Below, one piece after another: positions 15,337 through 23,042 of a stretch of 34,137 nt of DNA (position 1 is the stretch's first letter; every line of letters starts with the position of its first letter). A program made the position numbers and the translations under genes. Location of the stretch: the NCBI GenBank assembly GCA_014727835.1, contig WJMT01000020.1, forward strand, positions 1 to 34,137, written 5' to 3'. Below the pieces are notes generated by a model. That model had not been told where the DNA came from, did not search any database, and saw only the letters and a program-made list of their open reading frames with translations. Source of the DNA: Candidatus Aminicenantota bacterium (GTDB lineage Bacteria; Acidobacteriota; Aminicenantia; Aminicenantales; Aminicenantaceae).

Positions 15337-16590
15337 ATGATGGATGACAACACTTTAGAGACATGGAAAGAGATCGCTTCTTATCTCAACCGCCGCATTC
15401 GCACCTGTCAGAGATGGGAACAGGAGTACGGACTGCCTGTCAAAAGATACCTTGATTCACACAAATCCCGGGTATTCGCCCATAAATCAGAAATTGATCA
15501 ATGGCTGCTTTCCCAGAAAAACAAGACACGCAAAAGAAAAAAGCGATTTTTCCCCCAAGCCAGACTTCCAAAATACACCCTTCATCTCGCTGTCATCTCT
15601 CTCTGTGTGCTGCTGGTCCAACTGATCCTGCCTAAAGCAGCACAGGATATCCACAGTTTCAAAATCCAAGGCTCACGCATCCTTTTATTGAGTCCTGATC
15701 AAAAAAATCTGGGCTCTTTCAACACTCCTTACCACAACTTTGATAAAAGCCGGTATGTGGTTCAAAAAGACAGTCTCGGGTCTGTTTTCAAGACCCAGCG
15801 GTCTTACCAGATCCAAGATATTGACCAGGATAAATCCAAAGAACTGCTGTTTGTGGTCCGCACGCTCGACCGCAAGCACGAAAACAGATTGGTCTGCCTG
15901 TCCCATAGAGCCCGGGAAAAGTGGAGCTTTTCAGCAGGGGAAACTCATGAATCTTTATCCGGAAACCATCTCCAAAACCATCGAATTCTCGGTTTTCACA
16001 CTGCAGACATCAATCAAGACGGACATTCAGAAATCTTGGTGGTCTCAAACAACACTTCACTCCGACAAGGCCTGGTGACTCTGCTCAACGATGGGGGGCA
16101 ACTATTGGGAGTTGTTTCTTTCAATGGGAAGATCAGTGACTTTCGGTATCACACACGCCAAAGTCTCAAGACCATTCTCGTCGCCGGATATGACCTATTC
16201 CACAAACCAGTCTGCCAGGTCATTGAAGTCAATGATGTGGTTGATGCAAAGAACACTGAGGTTCAAAGTCTGATCCGGCTAGAAATCATCGATCAAATCA
16301 TTTTTCCCACCAACGCAGACATCCAAAACGAATGCCGATCAAAGAACATTCCATTTGAAATCAGAATAGACCATAACAAAAAAGAATCCCGGCTTGTTTT
16401 CCAGAACTTGGTCCAGTATTATCTCTCACCAGATCTGAAGTTAAAGGATTTGTGCTTCTCCATAAGGATGCAGATGAAGGAGTTCTACAAAACAAACCCG
16501 GAGTCCCTTGCCGCGCTTAAAAAAAATCTTTTATTTGAAGGATTGAATGTGGTTTCTGTGGCCAGTCAACCCAAACCTTTCACTGACTAG
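15337..16590 (+). CDS. Membrane-tethered HTH regulator with extracytoplasmic FG-GAP/VCBS-like repeats
   Basis: About 417 residues. The N-terminal ~55 residues (WKEIASYLNRRIRTCQRWEQ ... SRVFAHKSEIDQWL) form a MerR/excisionase-like helix-turn-helix. A strongly basic linker (KNKTRKRKKRFF) leads to a single membrane helix (LHLAVISLCVLLVQLIL, near residue 100). The outer part contains two Ca-binding-like loops, DIDQDKSKELLFVV and DINQDGHSEILVVS, typical of FG-GAP/VCBS repeats. This is a one-component regulator with DNA-binding and periplasmic sensing parts in one chain, positive-inside topology. A frame from TTG 15328 is longer; ATG 15337 has AGG 10 nt upstream. The ligand and target are unknown. 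Confidence 0.8.
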   Translation: MMDDNTLETWKEIASYLNRRIRTCQRWEQEYGLPVKRYLDSHKSRVFAHKSEIDQWLLSQKNKTRKRKKRFFPQARLPKYTLHLAVISLCVLLVQLILPKAAQDIHSFKIQGSRILLLSPDQKNLGSFNTPYHNFDKSRYVVQKDSLGSVFKTQRSYQIQDIDQDKSKELLFVVRTLDRKHENRLVCLSHRAREKWSFSAGETHESLSGNHLQNHRILGFHTADINQDGHSEILVVSNNTSLRQGLVTLLNDGGQLLGVVSFNGKISDFRYHTRQSLKTILVAGYDLFHKPVCQVIEVNDVVDAKNTEVQSLIRLEIIDQIIFPTNADIQNECRSKNIPFEIRIDHNKKESRLVFQNLVQYYLSPDLKLKDLCFSIRMQMKEFYKTNPESLAALKKNLLFEGLNVVSVASQPKPFTD

Positions 16591-16628
16591 TCCAGCCTTC
16601 TTTTATCGCCTTCTCAATAGATCACCAT

Positions 16629-17081
16629 TCAATCATAAAGCACAATCAAAACTTCCACAGAACCATCACACTCTTCGCATCCGCTCCACTCTCCCATACC
16701 CAGCCAGAGAGTTCCTTTTTGGTAGGCTTTGAACAGGCCCCCGCGTCTGATGATGATGATTCTATCTAGGATCTCTCTTTTATAGCTTTCATACCCCAAT
16801 TGTTGTGGTCTGGAATCTGCTATGAAGCCAACCAGAGCATTGTCGCTGATGGTTCCCTTGCCCGAACCTTCCGGACCATTTGCAGGGAGACCGTATCCGC
16901 TGATCCATGAACCTCTGGCATAGATCTGATAAAACTGATCTTTTTTTAGCTTGATTCCAGAGTCCTGCCAACCTTTTTTAGCTGATATGAGCACATGCCT
17001 GGATCTGACCAGACTCTGAGCAGACAGAACCATGAGATTGGCAATCAAAATCCCTGAGAGAACAAGTGTCTTTTTTTTCAT
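16629..17081 (-). CDS. Small secreted protein, possibly PA-IL/LecA-like lectin fold
   Basis: 150 residues with a signal peptide (KKKTLVLSGILIANLMVLSA) cleaved near residue 22. The mature part includes KKGWQDSGIKLKKDQFYQIY, ARGSW, ANGPEGSG and DNALVGFIAD. This order resembles the galactose-binding LecA/PA-IL beta-sandwich, where a W-x-DTGI-type strand and an N-x2-GxxG loop bind Ca and sugar. The identification is tentative. Two cysteines in CEEC may form a disulfide. GGAGG lies 8 nt before ATG. Convergent with the HTH regulator gene, 38 nt apart. Confidence 0.65.
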   Translation of the reverse strand: MKKKTLVLSGILIANLMVLSAQSLVRSRHVLISAKKGWQDSGIKLKKDQFYQIYARGSWISGYGLPANGPEGSGKGTISDNALVGFIADSRPQQLGYESYKREILDRIIIIRRGGLFKAYQKGTLWLGMGEWSGCEECDGSVEVLIVLYD

Positions 17082-17154
17082 TATTCATTCCTCCATCAGT
17101 CAAACACAAATTTCAAGGCCGAAAGTGTTCCTAATTTACCATAAAACCCTTAGT

Positions 17155-17191
17155 GAAATACAGGGACACAATACCCATTTACCTTATTTTT
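17155..17191 (+). repeat. Short AAATACAGGGACA repeat, copy 2
   Basis: GAAATACAGGGACACAATAC then CCATTTACC and a T-rich tail, in the 270-bp gap between the lectin-like gene and trpS. About 60 nt downstream a GAGAAATCCAATTTTG stretch and TTTTGACT echo the sequence after copy 1. Confidence 0.75.
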
Positions 17192-17351
17192 CTGCGGCCT
17201 CCAATAAGGATTCAATGGGATTCATCTGATGAGAAATCCAATTTTGTTTTGACTGAACTTGTTTTCTATGCCATAGGGGTGGTATAGTCAAGAGTTGAGT
17301 TGGCCTCTGCGCCACAGTGTTTTTGCACAGATTTGAACAAAGGAAAAGAGC

Positions 17352-18389
17352 ATGATGAAACGGGATGACAAAGGATATTTAACCTATTGGAACGATGAAG
17401 GAAAAATAAGGGTTTTTTCCGGTATCCAGCCCAGCGGAGAGCTGCATATCGGAAATCTTTTGGGAGCCATCTCCAACTGGGTGACTTTTCTGGATGACTA
17501 TGAATGTATATTCTGTATTGTGGATCATCACGCCACCACCATTGAGTACGATCCCCAAAAAATGCCTCAATGGATTTTTAATGCAGCTGTAGCCAACATG
17601 GCCGCTGGTTTGGATCCTGACAGATGCACCCTGTTTGTTCAGAGTGAGGTCCCGGAGCACACGGAATTGGCATGGATTTTCAATACAGTCACACCATACG
17701 GGGATCTCTCTCGAATGACTCAGTTTAAGCAAAAATCAGAACAATACCGGCATAATGTGAATGTGGGTTTGTTCACATACCCGGTGCTTCAGGCTGCGGA
17801 TATCCTTCTTTACAAAGCCAGCGCGGTTCCTGTAGGCGAAGACCAGGTCCAGCACATTGAATTGGCCCGGGAAATCGCGCGCGGATTCAATAACCGCTTT
17901 GGTGAAGTTTTTCCCGAATGCCAGGCGCATTTGACACAAGCCAAGCGCATCATGGGTTTGGACGGAAAAAACAAGATGTCCAAGAGCCTGGGAAATGCGA
18001 TTGGGATTCTGGAACCTCTGGAAAGCATCTGGAATAAACTGAGACCAGCCAAGACCGATGAACGGCGTCAGCGCAAAAAAGACCCCGGGAATCCGGAGGA
18101 ATGCAATATTTACACCAGTTACCATTGTTATTTCTCTCCAGAAAAAGACCTGGAATGGGTCCGTAAAGGATGCACTCAAGCTGCCATGGGCTGCCTGGAA
18201 TGCAAAAAAAAGCTTTTGGACAATATGGACAAACTGTTGTCTCCCATCCGCAAAAAAGCCCAGAAGTATAAGGATGATCCCGAATTTGTTTATGACGTTC
18301 TCTCCACAGGAGCAGAAAAAGCCAGAGGAATCGCAGAGCAAGTGACTGAAGAGGCGAAGAAGGTGATGGGATTGATCCGTTCGTCTTGA
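17352..18389 (+). CDS. trpS: Tryptophan-tRNA ligase
   Basis: 345 residues, normal for bacterial TrpRS. It charges tRNA-Trp in the cytoplasm. The class I signatures are HIGN at residues 32-35 (within SGIQPSGELHIGNLLGA) and KMSKS at 208-212. The family stretch FTYPVLQAADILLY...GEDQVQHIELAR, which contacts tryptophan and ATP, is intact, and the C-terminal GCLECKKKL segment is usual. The N-terminus has about 20 extra residues before the first strand. AAAGGA lies upstream of ATG 17352 (a second ATG follows immediately). It appears to be transcribed alone; the following universal stress protein gene is 143 nt away. Confidence 0.97.
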   Translation: MMKRDDKGYLTYWNDEGKIRVFSGIQPSGELHIGNLLGAISNWVTFLDDYECIFCIVDHHATTIEYDPQKMPQWIFNAAVANMAAGLDPDRCTLFVQSEVPEHTELAWIFNTVTPYGDLSRMTQFKQKSEQYRHNVNVGLFTYPVLQAADILLYKASAVPVGEDQVQHIELAREIARGFNNRFGEVFPECQAHLTQAKRIMGLDGKNKMSKSLGNAIGILEPLESIWNKLRPAKTDERRQRKKDPGNPEECNIYTSYHCYFSPEKDLEWVRKGCTQAAMGCLECKKKLLDNMDKLLSPIRKKAQKYKDDPEFVYDVLSTGAEKARGIAEQVTEEAKKVMGLIRSS

Positions 18390-18414
18390 ATATATTCCCT
18401 GAGGAAACAGGAGA

Positions 18415-18435
18415 AATGTCTGAGACATTGTTTTT
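18415..18435 (+). terminator. Weak terminator-like hairpin after trpS
   Basis: AATGTCTGAGACATT, folding as a short 5-bp stem with a 5-nt loop, is followed by GTTTTT, 25 nt after the trpS stop. The stem is short and AT-rich, so termination may be partial. Confidence 0.35.
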
Positions 18436-18532
18436 GAAAAAGTCTTGCAAATCGCTTAAAAGAAAATAATAATAATAACATCGCCATTTTTTGAATAAGT
18501 CAGGTTAATTCAACTTAATCAAAGGAGAAAAC

Positions 18533-19408
18533 ATGACAGAATCCATCAAGAAAATTCTTTGGGCGACTGATTTTTCTGATGAGGCACAGGAAGCACTTTT
18601 GTATACAGAAGCCTTTGCCAGAGCCTTTAAAGCCCAGGTCGTGGCCCTTCATGTGGTCCCTGATTTTTCACCCGCCCTCTACGATGCGGCAGAAGTGATC
18701 AAGGGTGAGATTGCAGAAAGAGTGGCATCTGTTAAAGAAGAAAAAAAGAAAAAAATCAAAGACATTGAAAAATCCAAAAGTATATCCATAAAAGCCATTA
18801 TCAAAGAAGGCAATCCAGCTAAGAAAATCATTGAAACTTCAGAGAAGGAAAAAGCAGACTTGATCGTGCTGGGAAGAAGAGGCTTGTCCGCAGTAGAGAA
18901 GCTCTTTATTGGGAGTGTGGCCAATAAGGTCCTCCGCAATTCTTCGATTCCTCTGCTTTTGATCCCTAAAAATCATGCTCAGCCCCGTTTTAAAAAGATC
19001 CTGGTTCCCACGGATTTCTCTGATCAAGAGGAGAAGGAAAGGGATTATGCATGGAAACTGGCCAAAAAGTTTGACTCTCATCTTCTCCTTCTTCACGTCC
19101 TTGAGCTTCATGACTACAAATTCCCGCCCCGTGTGCTGGATGAGATGTTTGAAAAAGTGGAACAAAGACTGAAGCAAAGAAAAAAAAGAGAGAGGGAAGA
19201 TATTCAGGTCTCTGAAAAGGTCTTTCACTCCATCAACGCAGCTCTGGGCATCACTGACTATGCAGAGGAAAACAAAGCAGACATGATCGTGATGTCCACC
19301 TGTGTACAGAGCCAATGGGAGCGGTTCTTTTTAGGAAGCACCACGGAAAAGGTCATCAGCTTTTCCTCTGTCCCAGTGCTCGCCATTCCCCCAAGTTACT
19401 GGGAATGA
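18533..19408 (+). CDS. Tandem universal stress protein
   Basis: 291 residues with two USP domains (about 1-145 and 153-290). Each begins with the typical KKILWATDFSDEA / KKILVPTDFSDQE strand. The first has an intact ATP-binding motif, GRRGLSAVEKLFIGSVA, ending VPLLLIP-like (SIPLLLIP). In the second, the G-x2-G part has become STCVQSQWERFFLGST, so nucleotide binding there may be lost. A long Lys/Glu-rich helix is inserted in both halves. The role is probably stress tolerance or dormancy, as for the family; no specific partner is indicated. AAAGGAG lies 6 nt before ATG. Confidence 0.93.
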   Translation: MTESIKKILWATDFSDEAQEALLYTEAFARAFKAQVVALHVVPDFSPALYDAAEVIKGEIAERVASVKEEKKKKIKDIEKSKSISIKAIIKEGNPAKKIIETSEKEKADLIVLGRRGLSAVEKLFIGSVANKVLRNSSIPLLLIPKNHAQPRFKKILVPTDFSDQEEKERDYAWKLAKKFDSHLLLLHVLELHDYKFPPRVLDEMFEKVEQRLKQRKKREREDIQVSEKVFHSINAALGITDYAEENKADMIVMSTCVQSQWERFFLGSTTEKVISFSSVPVLAIPPSYWE

Positions 19409-19462
19409 TTGAAGCGGATTTGAATCTCACCAAAAAAACAGCCCCTCTAAGCATCGCACTAT

Positions 19463-19491
19463 TTGACTATGCATATATATAGTTTTAATAT
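19463..19491 (+). promoter_or_regulatory. Promoter-like sequence upstream of the decayed redoxin gene
   Basis: TTGACT, a 17-bp spacer and TAATAT. Good match and ideal spacing, but the downstream gene is 5'-truncated, so this may be a relic or chance in an AT-rich gap. Confidence 0.45.
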
Positions 19492-19539
19492 AGTTTTTAT
19501 AGACTTTACGGCTTATTAGAACCCCAGGAAACATACACT

Positions 19540-19894
19540 GACAAAGGAGTGGTGTGGCTCTCTATCTGTTTTCATCAACTGAGGAAAAAAAGGCTGCCAG
19601 ACTGCAGAAGAAGCCAATGAGACAGCTGAAGGAAAAGGAGTTAAAGCGACAGCTATCATCCTTGATCCGGAAGGAGACATCGGCCACACAAACGATGCCA
19701 AAGCCACTCGTCATATGTTCATCATCAATAAGAAAGGGATTCTGGTCTACAACAGAGGGATTGGCAATAGCTCCCAGTAAAATCCGGAACAGGCTAACAA
19801 TTATGGCAAAGCAGCCCTGGATGAGCTCCTGGAAGGGAAATCTGTCTCAACGCAAATCAGTCGCCCGTCTGGATGTTCGGTCAAATACAAGTAG
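19540..19894 (+). pseudogene. Decayed redoxin/AhpC-TSA-type gene
   Basis: Reading across frames recovers the C-terminal half of a thioredoxin-fold redoxin: DKGVVWLSI (19540-19566), then, after at least one frameshift, SSTEEKKAA, then from 19604 AEEANETAEGKGVKATAIIL, DPEGDIGH, ATRHMFIINKKGILVYN, an internal stop TAA at 19778-19780, and a tail NNYGKAALDELLEG...CSVKYK ending at TAG 19892. The N-terminal part that would hold the CxxC active site is absent. Two or more frameshifts, a stop and 5' loss make it a pseudogene. Intact relatives are periplasmic or cytoplasmic thiol-disulfide/peroxide enzymes of ~200 residues. It occupies most of the 652-bp gap 19409-20060. Confidence 0.8.
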
Positions 19895-19936
19895 GATTTG
19901 TTGGAAACAAAACACACAAAAAGAGAAATAAAATAA

Positions 19937-20015
19937 GACTGACGCGGTTTCTCACCCCGCAGCGCAGGGGATTTCCCGAAAACCGGGGGAGCGAGTTTTT
20001 CAAACCGCGTCAGTC
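19937..20015. repeat. Large hairpin with perfect 14-bp arms
   Basis: GACTGACGCGGTTT (19937-19950) is exactly complementary to AAACCGCGTCAGTC (20002-20015). The 51-nt interior is GC-rich and can fold further (CTC/GAG, CCCCG/CGGGG, and CCCG-AAAAC-CGGG). On the minus strand, after the hairpin, the sequence is T-rich (TTATTTTATTT), so it could end transcripts of the VWA gene, which stops 46 nt away. The size and branched fold are more like a REP/MITE-type palindromic unit than a plain terminator. Confidence 0.7.
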
Positions 20016-20025
20016 GTTCTCTCAG

Positions 20026-20068
20026 AAATAAATAGGTAAATAGGTATTGTGTCCCTGTATTTATTTTT
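20026..20068 (-). repeat. Short AAATACAGGGACA repeat, copy 3 (inverted)
   Basis: The minus strand reads AAATACAGGGACACAATACC followed by TATTTACCTATTTATT, matching copies 1 and 2. It overlaps the stop codon of the VWA gene (20061-20063) and sits 10 nt from the large hairpin. Confidence 0.75.
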
Positions 20069-21965
20069 GGGTTTGGTGGAGGAGCTGGCACATCTCGACC
20101 AGTTTGATGAATTCGGCCCGGTAACCATGCAAATCCCGGCCCTTTCCATCCTGAGCCAGTCTTAAGATGCTTTCAAAGTCTGTGCTCCCTTTGAATTCAG
20201 AATCCCTGAGCAGCATACCAAACTCTGCCACTGCCGCAGAAAATTTGAAATCCACTGAAGTCTGTTCTAAACGAGTCTCATCATCTGTCACCGGTACCTG
20301 GATGAGCCGGCTTTTGTTTCCGTCCGGTTGTTTGTATCTCAGTTTTACGGTCATGACCTCAGGGCTTCGGAATGCTTTGGGATCGATCTTCACATCCTGA
20401 TACTTGAGGTCCTTGATCTCAGCCACTTCTTCCTTAGAACCATAAGGGATCACTTCATACAAAGCGGTCACTGTATGGCCGGAACCCAGCTCACCTGCGT
20501 CTTTGGTGTCATCTGCAAAATCCTCCTTGTCCAGGATCCTGTTCTCGTATCCGATCAGCCGGTAGGCATTGACTTTGGCGGGATTGAACTCGACCTGGAT
20601 CTTCACATCTTTGGCAATAGTGAACAGAGTGCCTGTCAAGTCAGACATAAAGACTTTTTTGGCTTCCAGAATGTTGTCAATATAAAAGTAGTTTCCGTTT
20701 CCTTTATCTGCCAGCTTCTCCATACGGTTGTCCTTGTAATTGCCCATTCCAAAACCCAGCACTGTTAGGAATACGCCTTTTTCTCTGTATTCTTCGATCA
20801 TCCTCACCAGCTCTGAAGTGCTGCTCACACCCACATTGAAATCACCGTCTGTAGCCAGGATCACCCGGTTGTTTCCATTCCGGATAAAATGCTCCATAGC
20901 AGTCTTGTAAGCCAGCTTGATACCCGCGCCACCAGCTGTGGAGCCGCCGGCCCTCAGCCTATCCACAGCCTCGATGATCTTTGTTTTTTGGGAAGCAGAA
21001 GTGGAGGGAAGAACGACTCCGGCAGCTCCGGCATAAACCACAATAGAGACCCTGTCTTTAGCGTCCAGCTCCTTGACCAGCAGTTTGAATGCGGTCTGAA
21101 GCAGGGGCAGTTTGTTGGGAGATCTCATGGAGCCGCTCACATCCAGGAGAAACACCAGATTGCTTTCTGGCTGCTCCTGAGCGCTGAGCTCACGCCCCTG
21201 AAGCCCGATGTGGATGAGCCTGTGGTCCCTGTTCCAGGGACAGGAAGACATTTCCGTATAAATGGAAAAGGGTTTATCTTTTCCCGGGAGCGGGTAGTCA
21301 TAGTCAAAATAGTTGATCATCTCTTCAATGCGCACCGCATCTTTGAGAGGGAATTGATTGGTCCGGATAAACCGCCTGACATTGGCATAAGAAGCCGTGT
21401 CTACATCAATGGAAAAAGTGGAGAGAGGATTGTGCAGGGTGTTGAAAAACCGGTTCTCATAGATCCGGGAATACTCCTCGGTGTTATAGGGGGTGTAAAC
21501 ACTGGCAGGAAATTGAGCGGATTGGGGCCTGGCTAAAGAGGCTCTCTCAGCGGTGACACCACCAATAACACCTCCCACCACACCTTTCAGGCCTTTTTCG
21601 GAATCAGTCAGCATCAATACATCCATCTGGAGTCGGATCTGAATCTCCACTGTTTTTTCCAAAGAAACCTTGATTCCTTTTTTCTCAAAACGACTGAATC
21701 CTGCGATCCCGGCATACAGGTCATAAGTACCGGGAGTGATGTCTTTGAAATAAAAAGATCCTTTGACATCTGTGGTAGCAGTGTGCTCTTTGCCGGTTGT
21801 CTGCTCCTTGATCTTGATCGCAGCCCCTGGAATAGCACTCCCCTGCATATCCATGACAGTTCCCTTGATCCCGGTTGTCCCATTTGCCTGGAGGAGCATC
21901 CATGAAAAGATGCCCAATACCATCAATCCGAAAACTGATACTTTTGAAAAGCTCTTGACTGTCAT
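20061..21965 (-). CDS. Carboxypeptidase-regulatory domain + von Willebrand A protein (YfbK-like)
   Basis: 634 residues from ATG 21965, chosen because AAGGAG lies 6 nt upstream; the in-frame ATG at 21971 sits directly on that site. Numbered from 21971: signal anchor 10-28; carboxypeptidase-regulatory-like beta domain 33-118 (IKGTVMDMQGSAIPGA); a YfbK-type N-terminal VWA extension around 160-255; VWA domain from about 270 with an intact metal-site motif DVSGSM at 277-282; and a C-terminal DUF3520-like region to the end. It is an exported or surface protein that probably binds protein or matrix through Mg/Ca; the family has no settled function. Adding a regulatory-like domain to the YfbK architecture recurs in Acidobacteria/Bacteroidetes-type genomes. 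Confidence 0.9.
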   Translation of the reverse strand: MTVKSFSKVSVFGLMVLGIFSWMLLQANGTTGIKGTVMDMQGSAIPGAAIKIKEQTTGKEHTATTDVKGSFYFKDITPGTYDLYAGIAGFSRFEKKGIKVSLEKTVEIQIRLQMDVLMLTDSEKGLKGVVGGVIGGVTAERASLARPQSAQFPASVYTPYNTEEYSRIYENRFFNTLHNPLSTFSIDVDTASYANVRRFIRTNQFPLKDAVRIEEMINYFDYDYPLPGKDKPFSIYTEMSSCPWNRDHRLIHIGLQGRELSAQEQPESNLVFLLDVSGSMRSPNKLPLLQTAFKLLVKELDAKDRVSIVVYAGAAGVVLPSTSASQKTKIIEAVDRLRAGGSTAGGAGIKLAYKTAMEHFIRNGNNRVILATDGDFNVGVSSTSELVRMIEEYREKGVFLTVLGFGMGNYKDNRMEKLADKGNGNYFYIDNILEAKKVFMSDLTGTLFTIAKDVKIQVEFNPAKVNAYRLIGYENRILDKEDFADDTKDAGELGSGHTVTALYEVIPYGSKEEVAEIKDLKYQDVKIDPKAFRSPEVMTVKLRYKQPDGNKSRLIQVPVTDDETRLEQTSVDFKFSAAVAEFGMLLRDSEFKGSTDFESILRLAQDGKGRDLHGYRAEFIKLVEMCQLLHQTQK

Positions 21966-22086
21966 TTTCATCTCCTTGTGTTTGATTGGCCCTGTTCTCT
22001 ATTCATCCTTCATTCAAATATACAAATCAGCCACCCAAATATTCCATTTTGATGGATAAAAAAAGAGATTTGAAAAGCGAGGACAA

Positions 22087-22443
22087 TCAAAACATCACAG
22101 TTTCACTCGCCTGGGTTTTGACATAGACCATGATCATCCGGCTCACGATAAACACCAGTACACCGGCAATGGCAAACAAATACAGAGTCAGAAACACCAC
22201 ATTGAACAGGGACTGCTTCACGGATTCAGCCTTTAAAAAGAACAGATCAAACACCGTCTTTCCAAAAAGGATGATCAGAATGGCCGTGCCCCCGGCAGAG
22301 CGATAGATATACCTTCTGGCATTCTCTAAATCCAAAGATCCGATTCCCAAAAGAGGAAACAGCAGCCATGCTGCACACACCCACAAGGCGATCACAATGA
22401 GAAAACCTTTTTTGTTTTTGATCACACCTGTGTTTTCCGGCAT
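22087..22443 (-). CDS. Small integral membrane protein of unknown function
   Basis: 118 residues from ATG 22443, which has GAGGG 8 nt upstream; a longer frame to 22485 lacks a ribosome site. Three or four hydrophobic segments are visible (FLIVIALWVCAAWLLFPLLG, AILIILFGKTVFDLFF, VFLTLYLFAIAGVLVFIV), separated by short basic or acidic loops. No family recognised. It lies between the VWA gene and a DUF4870-like gene on the same strand. Confidence 0.65.
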   Translation of the reverse strand: MPENTGVIKNKKGFLIVIALWVCAAWLLFPLLGIGSLDLENARRYIYRSAGGTAILIILFGKTVFDLFFLKAESVKQSLFNVVFLTLYLFAIAGVLVFIVSRMIMVYVKTQASETVMF

Positions 22444-22537
22444 TCTCTTTTCCCTCTTGTCAAAGACTTTTGTACAAAGCACCATGATATAGACTGTGGA
22501 TCATCCGTACCCCACAAATCTGGACAAGGAACAGCGC

Positions 22538-22879
22538 TCAGGAGATGAACCGGATGGCCAAGGGATAGCGGTATTTCTCACCATTGTTCGCCTTGACTGC
22601 AGCCACAATCACAAACACGATGGTCAAAATCCCGATCCCGATCAGCAGAAAAATCCCGATAACCACCAGAATGAGCAGAGCCGCGATGATGGCATAGATG
22701 GTGACGGATATTTGAAAATTCAGACTCTCTTTTCCCTGGTCGTCAACAAATTCGGACTCATCTTTTTTGATCAGCCAAATGATCAGCGGGCCGATGACAT
22801 TTCCAAAAGGAATCACAAATCCGGCCAGAGCAGCCAGATGACAGAACATTCCCCAGTCTCTTTCTTGCTTTTGTTCCAT
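22538..22879 (-). CDS. DUF4870-like small membrane protein
   Basis: 113 residues from ATG 22879 (AAAGGA upstream). The arrangement WGMFCHLAALAGFVIPFGNV, GPLIIWLIKKDES, FVDDQGKESLNFQIS, then two more membrane helices, is the DUF4870/Tic20-like pattern. Such proteins are widespread small membrane proteins with no settled function. It is divergent from the S9 peptidase gene and 52 nt upstream of the 22443 gene, possibly on one transcript. Confidence 0.85.
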   Translation of the reverse strand: MEQKQERDWGMFCHLAALAGFVIPFGNVIGPLIIWLIKKDESEFVDDQGKESLNFQISVTIYAIIAALLILVVIGIFLLIGIGILTIVFVIVAAVKANNGEKYRYPLAIRFIS

Positions 22880-22970
22880 TTTTTTTCCTTTAAAAATTTT
22901 ATGCACCACTTATACCACAATACAAACCCGCAGTAAACATCAATGTTCATGCAGATAATAATCCTGGATA

Positions 22971-22999
22971 TTTACATGCCTTCACATAACAAGTATAAT
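22971..22999 (+). promoter_or_regulatory. Promoter of the S9 peptidase gene
   Basis: TTTACA, a 17-bp spacer and a perfect TATAAT. It lies 43 nt before the start codon, which is preceded by GGAGG. Confidence 0.7.
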
Positions 23000-23042
23000 T
23001 TCTTTTGCACCAAATCATTTTGCACCTGGAGGAACATTTCCA

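Noticed and set aside
19554-19931. 125-codon plus-strand frame as a basic protein gene
   Set aside because: The same DNA read across frames gives redoxin motifs, so this frame is an accident of a pseudogene.
20889-21536. 215-codon plus-strand frame
   Set aside because: It lies wholly inside the VWA gene on the other strand, whose domains are clear.
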